Shown here: in pieces, positions 1 to 8,605 of the stretch | Layout: the number at the start of each line of letters is the position of its first letter | Numbering within the stretch: position 1 is the stretch's first letter | From: Pseudoalteromonas sp. G4 | GTDB taxonomy: Bacteria; Pseudomonadota; Gammaproteobacteria; Enterobacterales; Alteromonadaceae | NCBI RefSeq assembly: GCF_028875915.1 | Contig: NZ_JAPEHW010000003.1 | Location: forward strand, 1 to 64,000 | Reading direction: 5' to 3' | DNA: 64,000 bases | Position numbers and translations under genes: made by a program | The notes under the pieces: model-generated | What the model was told of the DNA's origin: nothing | The model's database searches: none | Seen by the model: only the letters and a program-made list of their open reading frames with translations

Positions 1-378
1 CGCTTTATCGGTGCTGCTGTAATGCAAAAAGTGTCTGGTGGTAAAGTACTGGCCTTCAATGCGGCCCTAGCTATCGTTCTGATTGTGGTATCAATGCTAA
101 GTTCTGGCCCTATCGCGATGTGGACCATGCTCGCTGTCGGGTTATGTAACTCTATTATGTTCCCTACTATTTTTAGTCTTGCGATTAATAACTTAAAAGA
201 GCACACCTCGCAAGGCTCTGGCATTTTATGTCTAGCCATCGTCGGTGGTGCCATTATCCCTGTTTTCCAAGGGATCGCTGCTGATACCATCGGCTTAACG
301 CTCTCATTTATTATTCCTGCCGTATGTTACGTGTTTATCGTATTCTACGGTGTGAAAGGACATAAAACAGACGCTTAA
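1..378 (+). CDS. Sugar MFS transporter, C-terminal part (FucP/GluP family)
   Basis: This is the 3' end of a gene that begins before the window; the frame is open from base 1. About 125 residues remain, covering roughly the last four membrane helices. The segment around [12 protein letters not shown] and the following [16 protein letters not shown] resembles the C-terminal half of glucose/galactose:H+ or Na+ symporters of the FucP/GluP group in the inner membrane. An intrinsic terminator follows, so this is the last gene of its transcript. Family is fairly clear; substrate (glucose, galactose, fucose or another sugar) cannot be read from this fragment. Confidence 0.8.
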   Translation, partial: RFIGAAVMQKVSGGKVLAFNAALAIVLIVVSMLSSGPIAMWTMLAVGLCNSIMFPTIFSLAINNLKEHTSQGSGILCLAIVGGAIIPVFQGIAADTIGLTLSFIIPAVCYVFIVFYGVKGHKTDA

Positions 379-400
379 GCGTTCAAAAATCCAGTATTTT

Positions 401-427
401 AAAGGCCACATTATGTGGCCTTTTTTA
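401..427 (+). terminator. Intrinsic terminator after the sugar transporter
   Basis: A nine-base stem (AAGGCCACA / TGTGGCCTT) with a short TTA loop is followed directly by a T run. It closes the sugar transporter transcript. Confidence 0.85.
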
Positions 428-619
428 TCTAGATTATGGTTAACACATGAGCAGTTTTAATAATCAATGAGACCCTTAGTCTAAACGCAATCTGATTAGC
501 ATTCTTATTTATCAGCAAATCGGAATTATGGCCCATTGCCAACATTTAAAAATTTTTTGAATAAAAATCAGCCACAAAGAAGAAAGTTCGCTAATGTTGT
601 CTAAACTTTAAGGAATTAT

Positions 620-1621
620 TTGTTTCAACAATGGACAGTATTAATGAGATTAAACTTTTCACATAAGCCCCTAATAAATAACTATAAGGGCTTTACGTTA
701 ATCGAAATAATGTTAGTTGTATCGATTATCGGTATTTTAGCAATGGTTGCGCTTCCTAATTACCAAGGCTATGTGAATGAATCAAAAGCCGCCTCTCTTT
801 TATACCGAGTTCACTCTATAGGCCTTGCCTACCAAGATGTTATTGCTACAGCTCCAGACGCATTAGCAAAGCCGGATGAGCTATCCAGTGAGAAATTTGG
901 GGCACCTCCTGCCTACTTACCAGGCTTAGCGAGTCAGTTCACAGAAGAGTTTAATATTGAATTTTCTGCACAGTTGGTTAATCACTCTGGCTATTTTCAC
1001 TACACGGGCCATGAAGCTTTCCCTGTTTTGTTTTTAAAAGCCAATGACCAAAACGGAAAAAATGTGCTTAATGCCCTCGATCATGTCACTAAGTTACAAC
1101 ATTCTTTTGTAACACCAAATATAATGATTATTGCATTAGCAACTCCATTTGAAACACACCAAACAAGTGGGCAAACTGTAGCAGCTACAACGAGTCAACC
1201 ACAGCCCGACCCAATCACAACACAAAAACCACAAAAACCACAAAACTCTCCATGTAATCCAGGATTTTATCTTTGGCCACCCGAGCAAGGGCAACAATAT
1301 GGAACGTGTCATTCATCACCTCCACCAAGTAATGCAAATAACAATGGCGGAAGTAGTAATAACGGCCAAAGTACCTCTTCAGGGCAATCAAGTTCAATGA
1401 CTGTAAATAATGGTAATAGCGCGAGCAACTCAGGAAGCCAATCAAGTACATCAAGTAGCTCCAACAGCCAAAGCAATTCTGGCAGCTCTAGCTCATCTAG
1501 TAGTGCTAACAGTCAATCAAATACAGGCAGTCAAAGTAATGCGGGTTCTCACTTAAATTGGCCACCTGGTTGGGTAATGCACCCAGATAAACATCAGGGT
1601 CAACATCATGGTCATCATTAA
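620..1621 (+). CDS. Type IV pilin-like prepilin with Ser/Asn-rich tail and His-rich end
   Basis: The N-terminus has a classical class III (prepilin peptidase) signal: a leader of about 24 residues ending in Gly, then FTLIEIMLVVSIIGILAMVALP with Glu at mature position +5. The first helix anchors the protein in the inner membrane before assembly. Residues about 60-200 are a globular part I cannot assign. From about 225 to 315 the chain is almost entirely Ser, Asn, Gly and Gln, unusual for a pilin. The last dozen residues contain six His. I chose the TTG at 620 because AAGGA lies five bases upstream; an in-frame ATG at 644 is possible. It is the first gene of a three-gene operon with a bitopic protein and a GspE/PilB ATPase. 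The role (surface fibre, adhesin or pseudopilin) is inference. Confidence 0.8.
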   Translation: MFQQWTVLMRLNFSHKPLINNYKGFTLIEIMLVVSIIGILAMVALPNYQGYVNESKAASLLYRVHSIGLAYQDVIATAPDALAKPDELSSEKFGAPPAYLPGLASQFTEEFNIEFSAQLVNHSGYFHYTGHEAFPVLFLKANDQNGKNVLNALDHVTKLQHSFVTPNIMIIALATPFETHQTSGQTVAATTSQPQPDPITTQKPQKPQNSPCNPGFYLWPPEQGQQYGTCHSSPPPSNANNNGGSSNNGQSTSSGQSSSMTVNNGNSASNSGSQSSTSSSSNSQSNSGSSSSSSSANSQSNTGSQSNAGSHLNWPPGWVMHPDKHQGQHHGHH

Positions 1622-1639
1622 TTAATTGGAGTGTTAAAA

Positions 1640-2062
1640 ATGGATTCTACAAACAAACGCTGGCAAGAGAATATTGCAGAGGCGATGAATGAAACACAAA
1701 AGAATCAGTCAATGAATAGTCGCACAACAATTATGTTACCAAGCTGGATAACATACGCTGTGTGCATTGTATTCGGATTTTTAATTGCTAAAACAGCTGT
1801 TACTGGCGTAAAAACACACCATACAAACTATGACAGGGATTACCAAACCGGCAGTTCTGTTGCATTATTAATGGTAGCCGAAGACGTAGAGCACTATAAA
1901 ACAAACTATGGCAAGCTTCCCGACGAATTACCTAGTCCTATTGCCGCAGTGATCGATGTTTCTTATGAGAAAATTAGCAAAGATCATTTTCGTCTAACTA
2001 TGCCTCATGGCGATTCAACGATTACATTTGATGCCAAAGACGATAAAATTTACATGGACTAA
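1640..2062 (+). CDS. Bitopic membrane protein of the pilin-like operon
   Basis: A 140-residue protein with a hydrophilic N-terminus of about 30 residues, one transmembrane helix (about residues 35-55) and an external domain. The external part starts with an amphipathic stretch like the region after the pilin helix, then KTNYGKLPDELPSP and short beta-strand-like segments. That is reminiscent of the C-terminal part of GspG/PilE-like proteins, but there is no prepilin cleavage site. I chose ATG 1640 (TTGGAG eight bases upstream) rather than the GTG at 1631. It lies 18 bases after the pilin gene and two bases before the ATPase gene. It may be a platform or tether protein; I do not recognise a named family. 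Confidence 0.7.
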   Translation: MDSTNKRWQENIAEAMNETQKNQSMNSRTTIMLPSWITYAVCIVFGFLIAKTAVTGVKTHHTNYDRDYQTGSSVALLMVAEDVEHYKTNYGKLPDELPSPIAAVIDVSYEKISKDHFRLTMPHGDSTITFDAKDDKIYMD

Positions 2063-2064
2063 CT

Positions 2065-3771
2065 ATGACTGAAAATAATGAAATACATAGAAGTAATCAA
2101 ACATTTCAGTGGCTTCATCGTTTTTGCCTTGAGCATATAAAAAATAAAGAACTTAATATTGATGAACTCTTTGAAAGCAATTGTGCTCTCAAAGTATGGG
2201 AAAATGCAGAATCAATTCTTCAAGTCGATGCGAATACACTAACAAGAATGGTCGCCAAGCATTTTGAGCTGGATGTCGCCGATAGTCCACAAAATATAAC
2301 TGAAGAGTTGTTGCATTTCGTGCCTCTAAAAGTAGCCAAAGAATATGGTATTTTTCCGCTAAGTTTAACTGATGGTCAACTCATAGTAGCTTCACCCCAA
2401 CCATTTGATTCAGATATGGAATCAATGGTTGAATTTTTAACAAGTCTTCATGTCACATCTCAATTGGCTCATCCTAGTGTTATTGCAAAGTGGACCGAGT
2501 TATTTTATGAAGACAATGCGTTGTCTCAGAACGATATTGTTATCAAATCCAATCAAGCAAATACTTCATTCTCACAGTCAGAACCTATTTCTGCAAACTC
2601 AGCCATAGTTAAAATTGTTTCTGAGATGCTATTGGAAGCATTTATTCTAAAAGCGAGTGACATACACATCGAACCTTTTCAGGGAGGTGGCGTAGTTCGT
2701 TATCGCATTGATGGTATGTTGCGGGTTATTTCAGAGTTACCATCTCAAGTATTCATTCCGATTATCCAACGTATTAAAGCAATTGCCCGTCTAAATTTGG
2801 CTAAGAAAATGGTTCCTCAAGATGGTAGTGTAAGTTTGGAATTAAAAGGTCAAGATGTTGATTTACGTGTATCCACATTGCCGGTTCGAGGCGGTGAAAA
2901 AGTCGTCATTCGCCTTCTGATTAAATCAGCGGTAAATCAACTAAATATGATTGGCCTTCAAAACAAAGAACTCGAAACGTTTAAAAACTTACTTCATAGC
3001 AGCGAGGGAATTTTTGTCATAACAGGCCCTACTGGATCCGGCAAAACCAGCACTCTCTATTCTGCCCTTAAAGAAATAAATGCCCCCGAAAAATGCCTTG
3101 TCACCGTTGAAGACCCCGTCGAATACGAGATTGAGGGTATTGCCCAAGTTAATATCAACCCAAGCCAAAATCTTACTTTTTCGAGTGCACTTAGAAGCAT
3201 TTTAAGGCAGGACCCAGATGTCATTTTAATGGGCGAAGTGCGTGATGAAGAAACCGCAGAAATTACGTTTAGAGCAGCTATAACCGGGCATTTTGTTATG
3301 ACTACCTTACATACCAGTGATGCCATCACAACAATCCCAAGGCTGATTGGATTAGGAATCTCCCGACCTATTCTAGCTGATTCATTAAAAGGTGTAGCGG
3401 CGCAGAGACTGGTAAGAAGGCTTTGTTCTTGCTGTAGTAAAGAAAATACTGAAAATGAACATGGAAAACGCCTTAAAAGTATTTTTCCAAAACTTAATAT
3501 TATGGCTCCCGTTGGTTGCAATAAATGTAATCAAACTGGCTATAAAGGCCGTATGCCTTTGTTTGAAATCATCACGATGGACCAAAACTTAGCTGATGCA
3601 GTCAGAGCTGGCGAAAGCTCAAGTGCTCTTAGAGAAATAGCATCTAAAAACGGTGCCAGAAGCCTCTATCAAGTAGCTATTGAGGCTATTTCTAATGGGC
3701 ACACTTCCGCTGAAGAAATTAATAGAGTATTAGGAGAATCATTTTGGAAAGCATGCAGTGAAAACCCATAA
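2065..3771 (+). CDS. GspE/PilB-type assembly ATPase
   Basis: A 568-residue cytoplasmic secretion/pilus ATPase. The N-terminal domain (about residues 75-145) looks like the MshEN/GspE N-domain that contacts the platform or binds c-di-GMP. The core has Walker A GPTGSGKT (about 320), an Asp box EDPVEYEIEG (about 349), Walker B DPDVILMGEVRDEE (about 382) and a His box GHFVMTTLHTSDA (about 408). A tetracysteine zinc motif (two CxxC pairs at about 454 and 484) is typical of GspE and PilB rather than the retraction ATPase PilT. It powers assembly of pilin-like fibres. No PilC/GspF platform, secretin or prepilin peptidase gene is nearby, so those must be encoded elsewhere or the operon is atypical. 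Confidence 0.9.
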   Translation: MTENNEIHRSNQTFQWLHRFCLEHIKNKELNIDELFESNCALKVWENAESILQVDANTLTRMVAKHFELDVADSPQNITEELLHFVPLKVAKEYGIFPLSLTDGQLIVASPQPFDSDMESMVEFLTSLHVTSQLAHPSVIAKWTELFYEDNALSQNDIVIKSNQANTSFSQSEPISANSAIVKIVSEMLLEAFILKASDIHIEPFQGGGVVRYRIDGMLRVISELPSQVFIPIIQRIKAIARLNLAKKMVPQDGSVSLELKGQDVDLRVSTLPVRGGEKVVIRLLIKSAVNQLNMIGLQNKELETFKNLLHSSEGIFVITGPTGSGKTSTLYSALKEINAPEKCLVTVEDPVEYEIEGIAQVNINPSQNLTFSSALRSILRQDPDVILMGEVRDEETAEITFRAAITGHFVMTTLHTSDAITTIPRLIGLGISRPILADSLKGVAAQRLVRRLCSCCSKENTENEHGKRLKSIFPKLNIMAPVGCNKCNQTGYKGRMPLFEIITMDQNLADAVRAGESSSALREIASKNGARSLYQVAIEAISNGHTSAEEINRVLGESFWKACSENP

Positions 3772-3913
3772 CTGCAATTGCATTTTAAATCACAACAAAA
3801 AATTGACGATTTATGGGCAGATTACCTACTTAGTCCACATAAACATAATTTCATTTAGTCGCTATTAATGGCATACAAGATGATTTTAACGTTCTTGGGT
3901 GATTTGGTTTAAA

Positions 3914-3940
3914 AAATGCATACAAAACCTGTATGCATTT
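3914..3940. repeat. Perfect 10-bp inverted repeat
   Basis: Arms AAATGCATAC and GTATGCATTT flank a seven-base loop. The repeat lies between the ATPase gene and the small gene starting at 3964, ending 23 bases before that start codon. There is no T run, so an operator or an mRNA leader hairpin is more likely than a terminator. Confidence 0.5.
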
Positions 3941-3963
3941 AACAAATTTCAAAAGTTATCACC

Positions 3964-4278
3964 ATGAACAAACAAGCAAATATAGTGTATGTATTGAGCG
4001 GCTACGCAAAGTGCGCAACTTCAAACAATGATAAGTACAAACTTGGTAATAAACACTCTATCGGTCTATTAACAACCGATAAAAATTATCAAAAAAACAT
4101 CAAAAAGCTTAAAAGCTTTATAAAAGGGCTGGGTTGGGATTCCATCATGTTTTGTACAGTTGAAGAAGTAGAAGATATTAACTCGTTATCAAATAACGTA
4201 TTGATCTCTAGTTTTATTCGCGCTCAAGAAAATGGTCAGTCGCTAGTGGTAAACGATCAGGCCATTACAGTGCATTAA
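3964..4278 (+). CDS. Hypothetical protein, 104 aa
   Basis: A soluble, Lys- and Asn-rich small protein without signal peptide or membrane helix. It begins MNKQANIVYVLSGYAKC and contains a basic stretch KNYQKNIKKLKSFIKG near the middle. I recognise no domain. It is separated from the pilin-like operon by about 190 bases, including a perfect inverted repeat, so it probably has its own promoter. The hairpin after the gene lies between convergent genes. Confidence 0.5.
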   Translation: MNKQANIVYVLSGYAKCATSNNDKYKLGNKHSIGLLTTDKNYQKNIKKLKSFIKGLGWDSIMFCTVEEVEDINSLSNNVLISSFIRAQENGQSLVVNDQAITVH

Positions 4279-4304
4279 CGGAAGAAAATTAATGTACTTT
4301 AACT

Positions 4305-4335
4305 GTAGATAGTGATTTTAAAGGTCATTATCTAC
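4305..4335. terminator. Hairpin between convergent genes
   Basis: An 11-base stem (GTAGATAGTGA / TCATTATCTAC, one mismatch) with a nine-base loop sits between the 104-aa gene and the DUF1275 gene, overlapping the end of the latter. It has no strong T run on either side, so termination activity is uncertain. Confidence 0.4.
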
Positions 4336-4993
4336 TTGATGTTCTATTTAAATATGTGCGGTACGAAATTGAGAGCAATAAACATAAAATAGCAGGTAAC
4401 AGTAACGCCATAAATTGATAGCGAGAAAAGCATAAAGCGCCTAATACCCCACCAGAGATAAAGCCAAAAATAATAAAAGTGAAGAGTTTCACTTTTCGCT
4501 TATCAAGTCTGTCTCCTCTAAAAATTGCACCTAGCATAATACCCAAATCCGTAAAAATACCTGTTACATGCGTCGTTCGTATAATAGCGCCGCTGTAGGT
4601 TGTTGCGAGCGCATTTTGTAAGCCACACGCGGCTAACGCAAAATAGTAACCATTGTGTGAGCCAGTACTTAAAAACCACGATGAGATAAGTAATAAAATA
4701 AATTCAATAAATAGCGCGGTATCGTAGTGTCTTCCTAATTTTAATGTGGAGCCATGTAATAAAAATCCGGCGATAGAAGCCCCAAGTAAAAATGAAAGTA
4801 AGATGCCTAAAAACTGAAATGCTTTTTGCAATGAACCACTAAAAATTTCAGTACCAAGCAACGTGGCTGTGCCAGATAAATGAGATATAGATTGATGGTC
4901 AAAGCCAAGCACACCCACAGCATTAACAAAGCCCGCTATCAAAGATAAAATTAGAGCGCCGAATTCTACCCATTTAGGTAATTTGGAAATCAC
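4328..4993 (-). CDS. DUF1275 (YoaK-type) membrane protein
   Basis: A 221-residue inner-membrane protein with six or seven hydrophobic helices. The N-terminal region GFVNAVGVLGF and the HLSGTATLLG and TTHVTGIFTDLG segments are the usual signature of the DUF1275/YoaK family, whose function is not established. It is a single gene, convergent with the small gene before it. Confidence in the family is good; no substrate or role can be given. Confidence 0.8.
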   Translation of the reverse strand: MISKLPKWVEFGALILSLIAGFVNAVGVLGFDHQSISHLSGTATLLGTEIFSGSLQKAFQFLGILLSFLLGASIAGFLLHGSTLKLGRHYDTALFIEFILLLISSWFLSTGSHNGYYFALAACGLQNALATTYSGAIIRTTHVTGIFTDLGIMLGAIFRGDRLDKRKVKLFTFIIFGFISGGVLGALCFSRYQFMALLLPAILCLLLSISYRTYLNRTSSR

Positions 4994-5092
4994 AACATTT
5001 AATCCCCTGAAAACACACTCGTTTGAAATAAATGATAACTAAAACGTTAAATAGTTTTTGTAATTAATATCAAGATTTATCGATTGTTTTTA

Positions 5093-5479
5093 CTATACAT
5101 TGACTTGGTATGTTAAATCTTTCACGTCATCGCCAGTCATGCCACGAAATCCCCAACAATGCTTTGGTTGCTCTTTGATAGTGATTTCTATATCCGTTGG
5201 TGAAATGCCAAGTGATGATTCAATATTCTGAAAAAGCGCCATTATTAAGGCTTTTTTAGTTGCGGGTGTTCTACCTTGCATCATATTGATTTCAATTACA
5301 GTGTAAGCATCTGTGCGGCCATCTGGATAATAGAAATTTGATCTATCAAGGGGCACAATACGATGGGCACGTTTACTTTCTGGAAGGCCCAACACGTCAG
5401 TCATAGAAGCCTGAATAACTTCAGATAACTGCGCTTTAATTGGGTTTAACAGCTCGTTAATTCCATAAATTACAACCAT
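5093..5479 (-). CDS. Tautomerase-fold protein lacking the N-terminal proline
   Basis: A 128-residue protein resembling the tautomerase superfamily (4-oxalocrotonate tautomerase/cis-CaaD-like). It has the duplicated beta-alpha-beta layout and the segments GRTPATKKALIMALFQNI and LGISPTDIEITIKE typical of the second half of these proteins. Members use Pro1, exposed after Met removal, as catalytic base. Here the sequence starts Met-Val-Val, with a ribosome binding site (GGAAG) just before this ATG and no upstream start giving Pro. The protein may therefore be catalytically different or inactive. It is a single gene upstream of the long leftward operon. Confidence 0.7.
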   Translation of the reverse strand: MVVIYGINELLNPIKAQLSEVIQASMTDVLGLPESKRAHRIVPLDRSNFYYPDGRTDAYTVIEINMMQGRTPATKKALIMALFQNIESSLGISPTDIEITIKEQPKHCWGFRGMTGDDVKDLTYQVNV

Positions 5480-5515
5480 TTTTCTTCCTTAAAAATTTAT
5501 TCATAGATTGTTTAG

Positions 5516-6208
5516 CTAAAACTCATACTCAATGCCAAAGCGCAGAGTATGGTGTTTACCCGGTTGTGATACTTCAGTTACAAAGCTTGCTTCCCACTTT
5601 AATTGCTTTTGCCCATCAAAGCGATAGGTGCCCATAAAGCCCGGGCCAATGGCAGCAAAACGCTCGCCCACATGAAACTCAACGGAGGGTTGAAAGGCAC
5701 TTAAATAACGGTAACGCACTTTGCCACGCATTGCTATTTCAAGTTCATTTTCAGCCGTATCGCCCCATTCGTACGATAAAATACCATTTAGTGTGGCACT
5801 CACTTTGCCAAGCTCTTTTTCAACAATCAGGCCACTAGAAAACTCATAATTAGCCTCGCCATCTTGCTTTTCAATTTCAAAAAATGCGCCCCAGTCTGAG
5901 CTGTATTCGCCTTGCTCGGTGAGCATCCAGCGGGTTTCAATTTCATAGCCCGAAACAGTAAAGTTATCGTCACTATCACGTTCGCCAATCACATAAAACT
6001 CGATGGATTTATTCTCTGTAAACGCCTGCCCGTAACCTAAACGCTGCGCCAGTAAATTGCCAGCATCGGTGTTGCTCGACATTAATCGCCATTCCACTTC
6101 ACGTTCGTTGGCCAATACATAAGGGTGGTAAATTTTATCTACCGTCATATTGTCAGCCAAACAGCTGGCACTCACCAATAATAGTAAACAAGCAACAGAT
6201 TTAGTCAT
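5516..6208 (-). CDS. Outer-membrane beta-barrel protein
   Basis: A protein of about 230 residues with a cleavable signal peptide (SVACLLLLVSASCLA) and alternating amphipathic strands ending in the barrel-type C-terminus FGIEYEF, with terminal Phe. The start at 6208 is supported by GAGG six bases upstream; a GTG four codons earlier is possible. It is the last gene of the ten-gene leftward operon and overlaps the end of the FTR1-like gene, so the two are probably translationally coupled. Its position after a cupredoxin and an FTR1-like protein suggests a role in envelope metal handling, but this is inference. Confidence 0.7.
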   Translation of the reverse strand: MTKSVACLLLLVSASCLADNMTVDKIYHPYVLANEREVEWRLMSSNTDAGNLLAQRLGYGQAFTENKSIEFYVIGERDSDDNFTVSGYEIETRWMLTEQGEYSSDWGAFFEIEKQDGEANYEFSSGLIVEKELGKVSATLNGILSYEWGDTAENELEIAMRGKVRYRYLSAFQPSVEFHVGERFAAIGPGFMGTYRFDGQKQLKWEASFVTEVSQPGKHHTLRFGIEYEF

Positions 6209-6971
6209 TACTATCCTCACTTGAGCGAAGCGCTAAATTTGATTTAAAAAACGCAATTAACATAATTACCAAAGACACGCTATAGGTGATAACAAAGGCG
6301 AAAGTGGGCGATGATTCATACCCCATAATGGCGCTTAATACGCGGCCATATTCCGATTTATCTGACAGCCAATTTTCAAGCACAAAAGCGGTACTACCGG
6401 CATCGATTAAATCTACTTGAGATAATAAATCAGACACCTCAGCTAAATGCCCAGCCACAAAGCTGGCAAATAGCACTGCCAATAATACACGGTAGCCTTT
6501 GGCCTTTAATTCGTTTAATACAAATAACCAAAGCACCGCAAAACTTAACGTAATGCCGAAGCCTAAAAAGCATGCCAATAAAAACTGCTGTAGCGAACCA
6601 ACAGAGTTAACACTTACTGTTAGATAGTGGAAAAACCCAGCCAGCTTTAAACTTGAAAGTGATATCACAGCAACTATCACCGCATATTTAATGATGGTGG
6701 TTTGCCCACTTACCAGTGAAATAAATAACCCTACCCCGGAAAGCATCAATAAACTTGAGCTCACCACTTCCACCCCAGCTCCATCGAACAGTGAGCTAAT
6801 ACTTGGTGCACCTTTTAATAGTGCGATTACACAGCACACAATGGCCAGCAATGCTAAAAAAAGCGAGCGTGGCGAATAACTTATATGGTTAAACAACACT
6901 TTTAGATAACAAAGCAATACACATAAAGGTAAAATGTCGCGCAAAAAGATTATGACCGTATTAATCAGCAT
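6201..6971 (-). CDS. FTR1-like iron permease relative with altered REGLE motif
   Basis: About 256 residues with seven predicted membrane helices. The layout matches FTR1/EfeU permeases: an N-terminal helix with an acidic-basic motif, and a C-terminal part GRVLSAIMGYESSPTF that closely fits the end of FTR1 proteins. However the iron-binding REGLE of helix 1 reads RDILP here, and the second REGLE is not present, so canonical ferric transport is doubtful. The ATG at 6971 has GGAG seven bases upstream and overlaps the cupredoxin gene by 11 bases. It probably works with the cupredoxin next to it. A redox or sensing role in the membrane is an alternative to transport. Confidence 0.65.
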   Translation of the reverse strand: MLINTVIIFLRDILPLCVLLCYLKVLFNHISYSPRSLFLALLAIVCCVIALLKGAPSISSLFDGAGVEVVSSSLLMLSGVGLFISLVSGQTTIIKYAVIVAVISLSSLKLAGFFHYLTVSVNSVGSLQQFLLACFLGFGITLSFAVLWLFVLNELKAKGYRVLLAVLFASFVAGHLAEVSDLLSQVDLIDAGSTAFVLENWLSDKSEYGRVLSAIMGYESSPTFAFVITYSVSLVIMLIAFFKSNLALRSSEDSND

Positions 6972-7296
6972 TTTTTGGCTCCTTCGCAATCACCTTACCG
7001 CGAGCGGTATCTGGGTGAAATTCACCAAAAAACTCGTATTCACCAGGAGGTAGTGGGCCAACAAAAATCGTTGCTTTGCGCTTCGCAAAAATAACCTTCT
7101 CACGGTTCATATCAAAACTATCAAACTCTTCGTCAGAGTCATCTAAGTTAGTGATCACCAATTTTATTTTTTTATTAGCAGGAATTTCTAGCAGCTCAGG
7201 GTAAAACACATGATCCTTGAGTGTTAAATGAAATACCTCACGCTCGGCAAAAAGTGAAAACGAGCAAAATAACAAACATACAATTAGGCGCTTCAC
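6961..7296 (-). CDS. Periplasmic cupredoxin-like protein
   Basis: A 111-residue protein with a signal peptide (about 17 residues) and a cupredoxin domain like the small copper-site proteins found beside FTR1 permeases (EfeO N-domain-like). The segment LPPGEYEFFGEFHPDTARG ends the domain. His residues near the C-terminus fit metal binding, but a complete type 1 copper His-Cys-His/Met set is not seen (no Cys in the mature part). It starts at GTG, overlapping the kinase stop codon. Together with the FTR1-like gene downstream it suggests periplasmic iron or copper oxidation or transfer. Confidence 0.75.
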   Translation of the reverse strand: MKRLIVCLLFCSFSLFAEREVFHLTLKDHVFYPELLEIPANKKIKLVITNLDDSDEEFDSFDMNREKVIFAKRKATIFVGPLPPGEYEFFGEFHPDTARGKVIAKEPKNAD

Positions 7297-8595
7297 TGCA
7301 CCTCCTTATTATCTGTTATTGGTAGGTAAACTTTCACCGACAAACCACCTAACTCCCCGTTTTCAAGTGTCATTTTACCATTTAGCAAATCCACAATATG
7401 CTTAACAATGGCAAGCCCCAAGCCCGACCCTTTTACTTTAGTTTGCTTTGATTCTTCACGGTAAAATGGCGTTAGTAAATCTTGCATTATAGTGATATCT
7501 ACCCCGCTGCCAGAATCAGCAACTTCGATGCCCATCATATTCGTTTCAGCAGGGATTTGACGAATTAAAATGTGCTGCTTTTTACCAGCATATTTAATGG
7601 CATTGCGTAGCAAATTATCAAACAAGGTTTTCAAAGCAAATTCTTCGCCAATCACCATGGCATGTGACATTTGCAGTTCAATTTCTTGTTGCTGCGAAAT
7701 AATCTCATCATAACGCGCAGCAATTAATTCTTGTATTAATGATTCAATATCAATGGGTTTAAGTGTTTCATTAAAGTTTTCAGGGGTGTAGCGCGATAGC
7801 GCAATAATTTGCTCAACCACTTGTGCTAAACGCTCAACCTGTTGCTTCAAATCTGCTAAATCGTTTTGTGTAATGTCTTTTTGGTTAAGCTGATAACTTA
7901 AATTATGTGCGGTGATGGATAACACACTAATTGGGGTGCGCAGCTCATGGGCAATATTGGCGGTTAAACGTTTTTCGCGATCAAACGCCAATGCCAAGCG
8001 CGCCAATAAATCGTTAATTTTGTCTGTCACCGGCAAAAGCTCAGTAACCATGCCTTGGCTTGCCACAGGCGTTAAATCGGTATGGTCTTTTTTGCGTAGC
8101 GCATTACCGAGCGCCCTTAACGGCCTGATATTTTTACGCACCAAATAAAACACTAACAAACCAATAATAGGTACCACCATCACCACAGGTGAAATACTTA
8201 CCATCAGTAAATTTTCAGAAGCCAATTGACGTTTGCTCAAAGGCTCTGCCACTAGCACCGAAAAAGGCGCACGTTCAAAACGATATAAACAACCCGCTTG
8301 GCAGTTCATTTGCTAAATGTTGCTGGAACGCACGTGGTAAGGTTTTAAAGTCAATTTCTAATTGCTGGCTTTGCCTAACAAGGCCGTGTTGATTGGTGAT
8401 TTGAAATAAACGATGTGCGCTGCTTGTTTGTGTTTCGCTGTTATTAAGTGCCAACGCTATTTCTGCAAATTCTTGTAATTGTGCATCAAAAAGCTGCATT
8501 AACTGCTTGGAACTGCTGCGGTAACTGTGCAGCGCAGCAAAAAACGTTGCCAGTACCACGCTTGCCAAAATTAAGCTTATCAGCTGGCCTTGCAT
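7293..8595 (-). pseudogene. Sensor histidine kinase (QseC/PmrB type), interrupted by a frameshift
   Basis: Two overlapping reading frames together encode one OmpR-partner kinase. The first frame starts at ATG 8595, just after the regulator gene (MQGQLISLI, first membrane helix), and runs through the periplasmic sensor region until a stop near 8275. The second frame continues the sensor (CLYRFERAPFSVLVAEP), the second helix, HAMP-like region, H-box AHELRTPI, N-box DNLLRNAIKYAG, and G boxes DSGSGV and GSGLGLAIV. The shift lies near 8290-8296, where one extra base would explain it. If real, the cell makes no full-length kinase; a sequencing error is the main alternative. It is the partner of the adjacent response regulator. 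Confidence 0.8.
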
Positions 8596-8605
8596 CGACT
8601 TAGCA

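Noticed and set aside
3057..3521. Minus-strand frame opposite the pilus ATPase gene
   Set aside because: It lies entirely within the ATPase coding sequence with no ribosome site, so it is a shadow frame.
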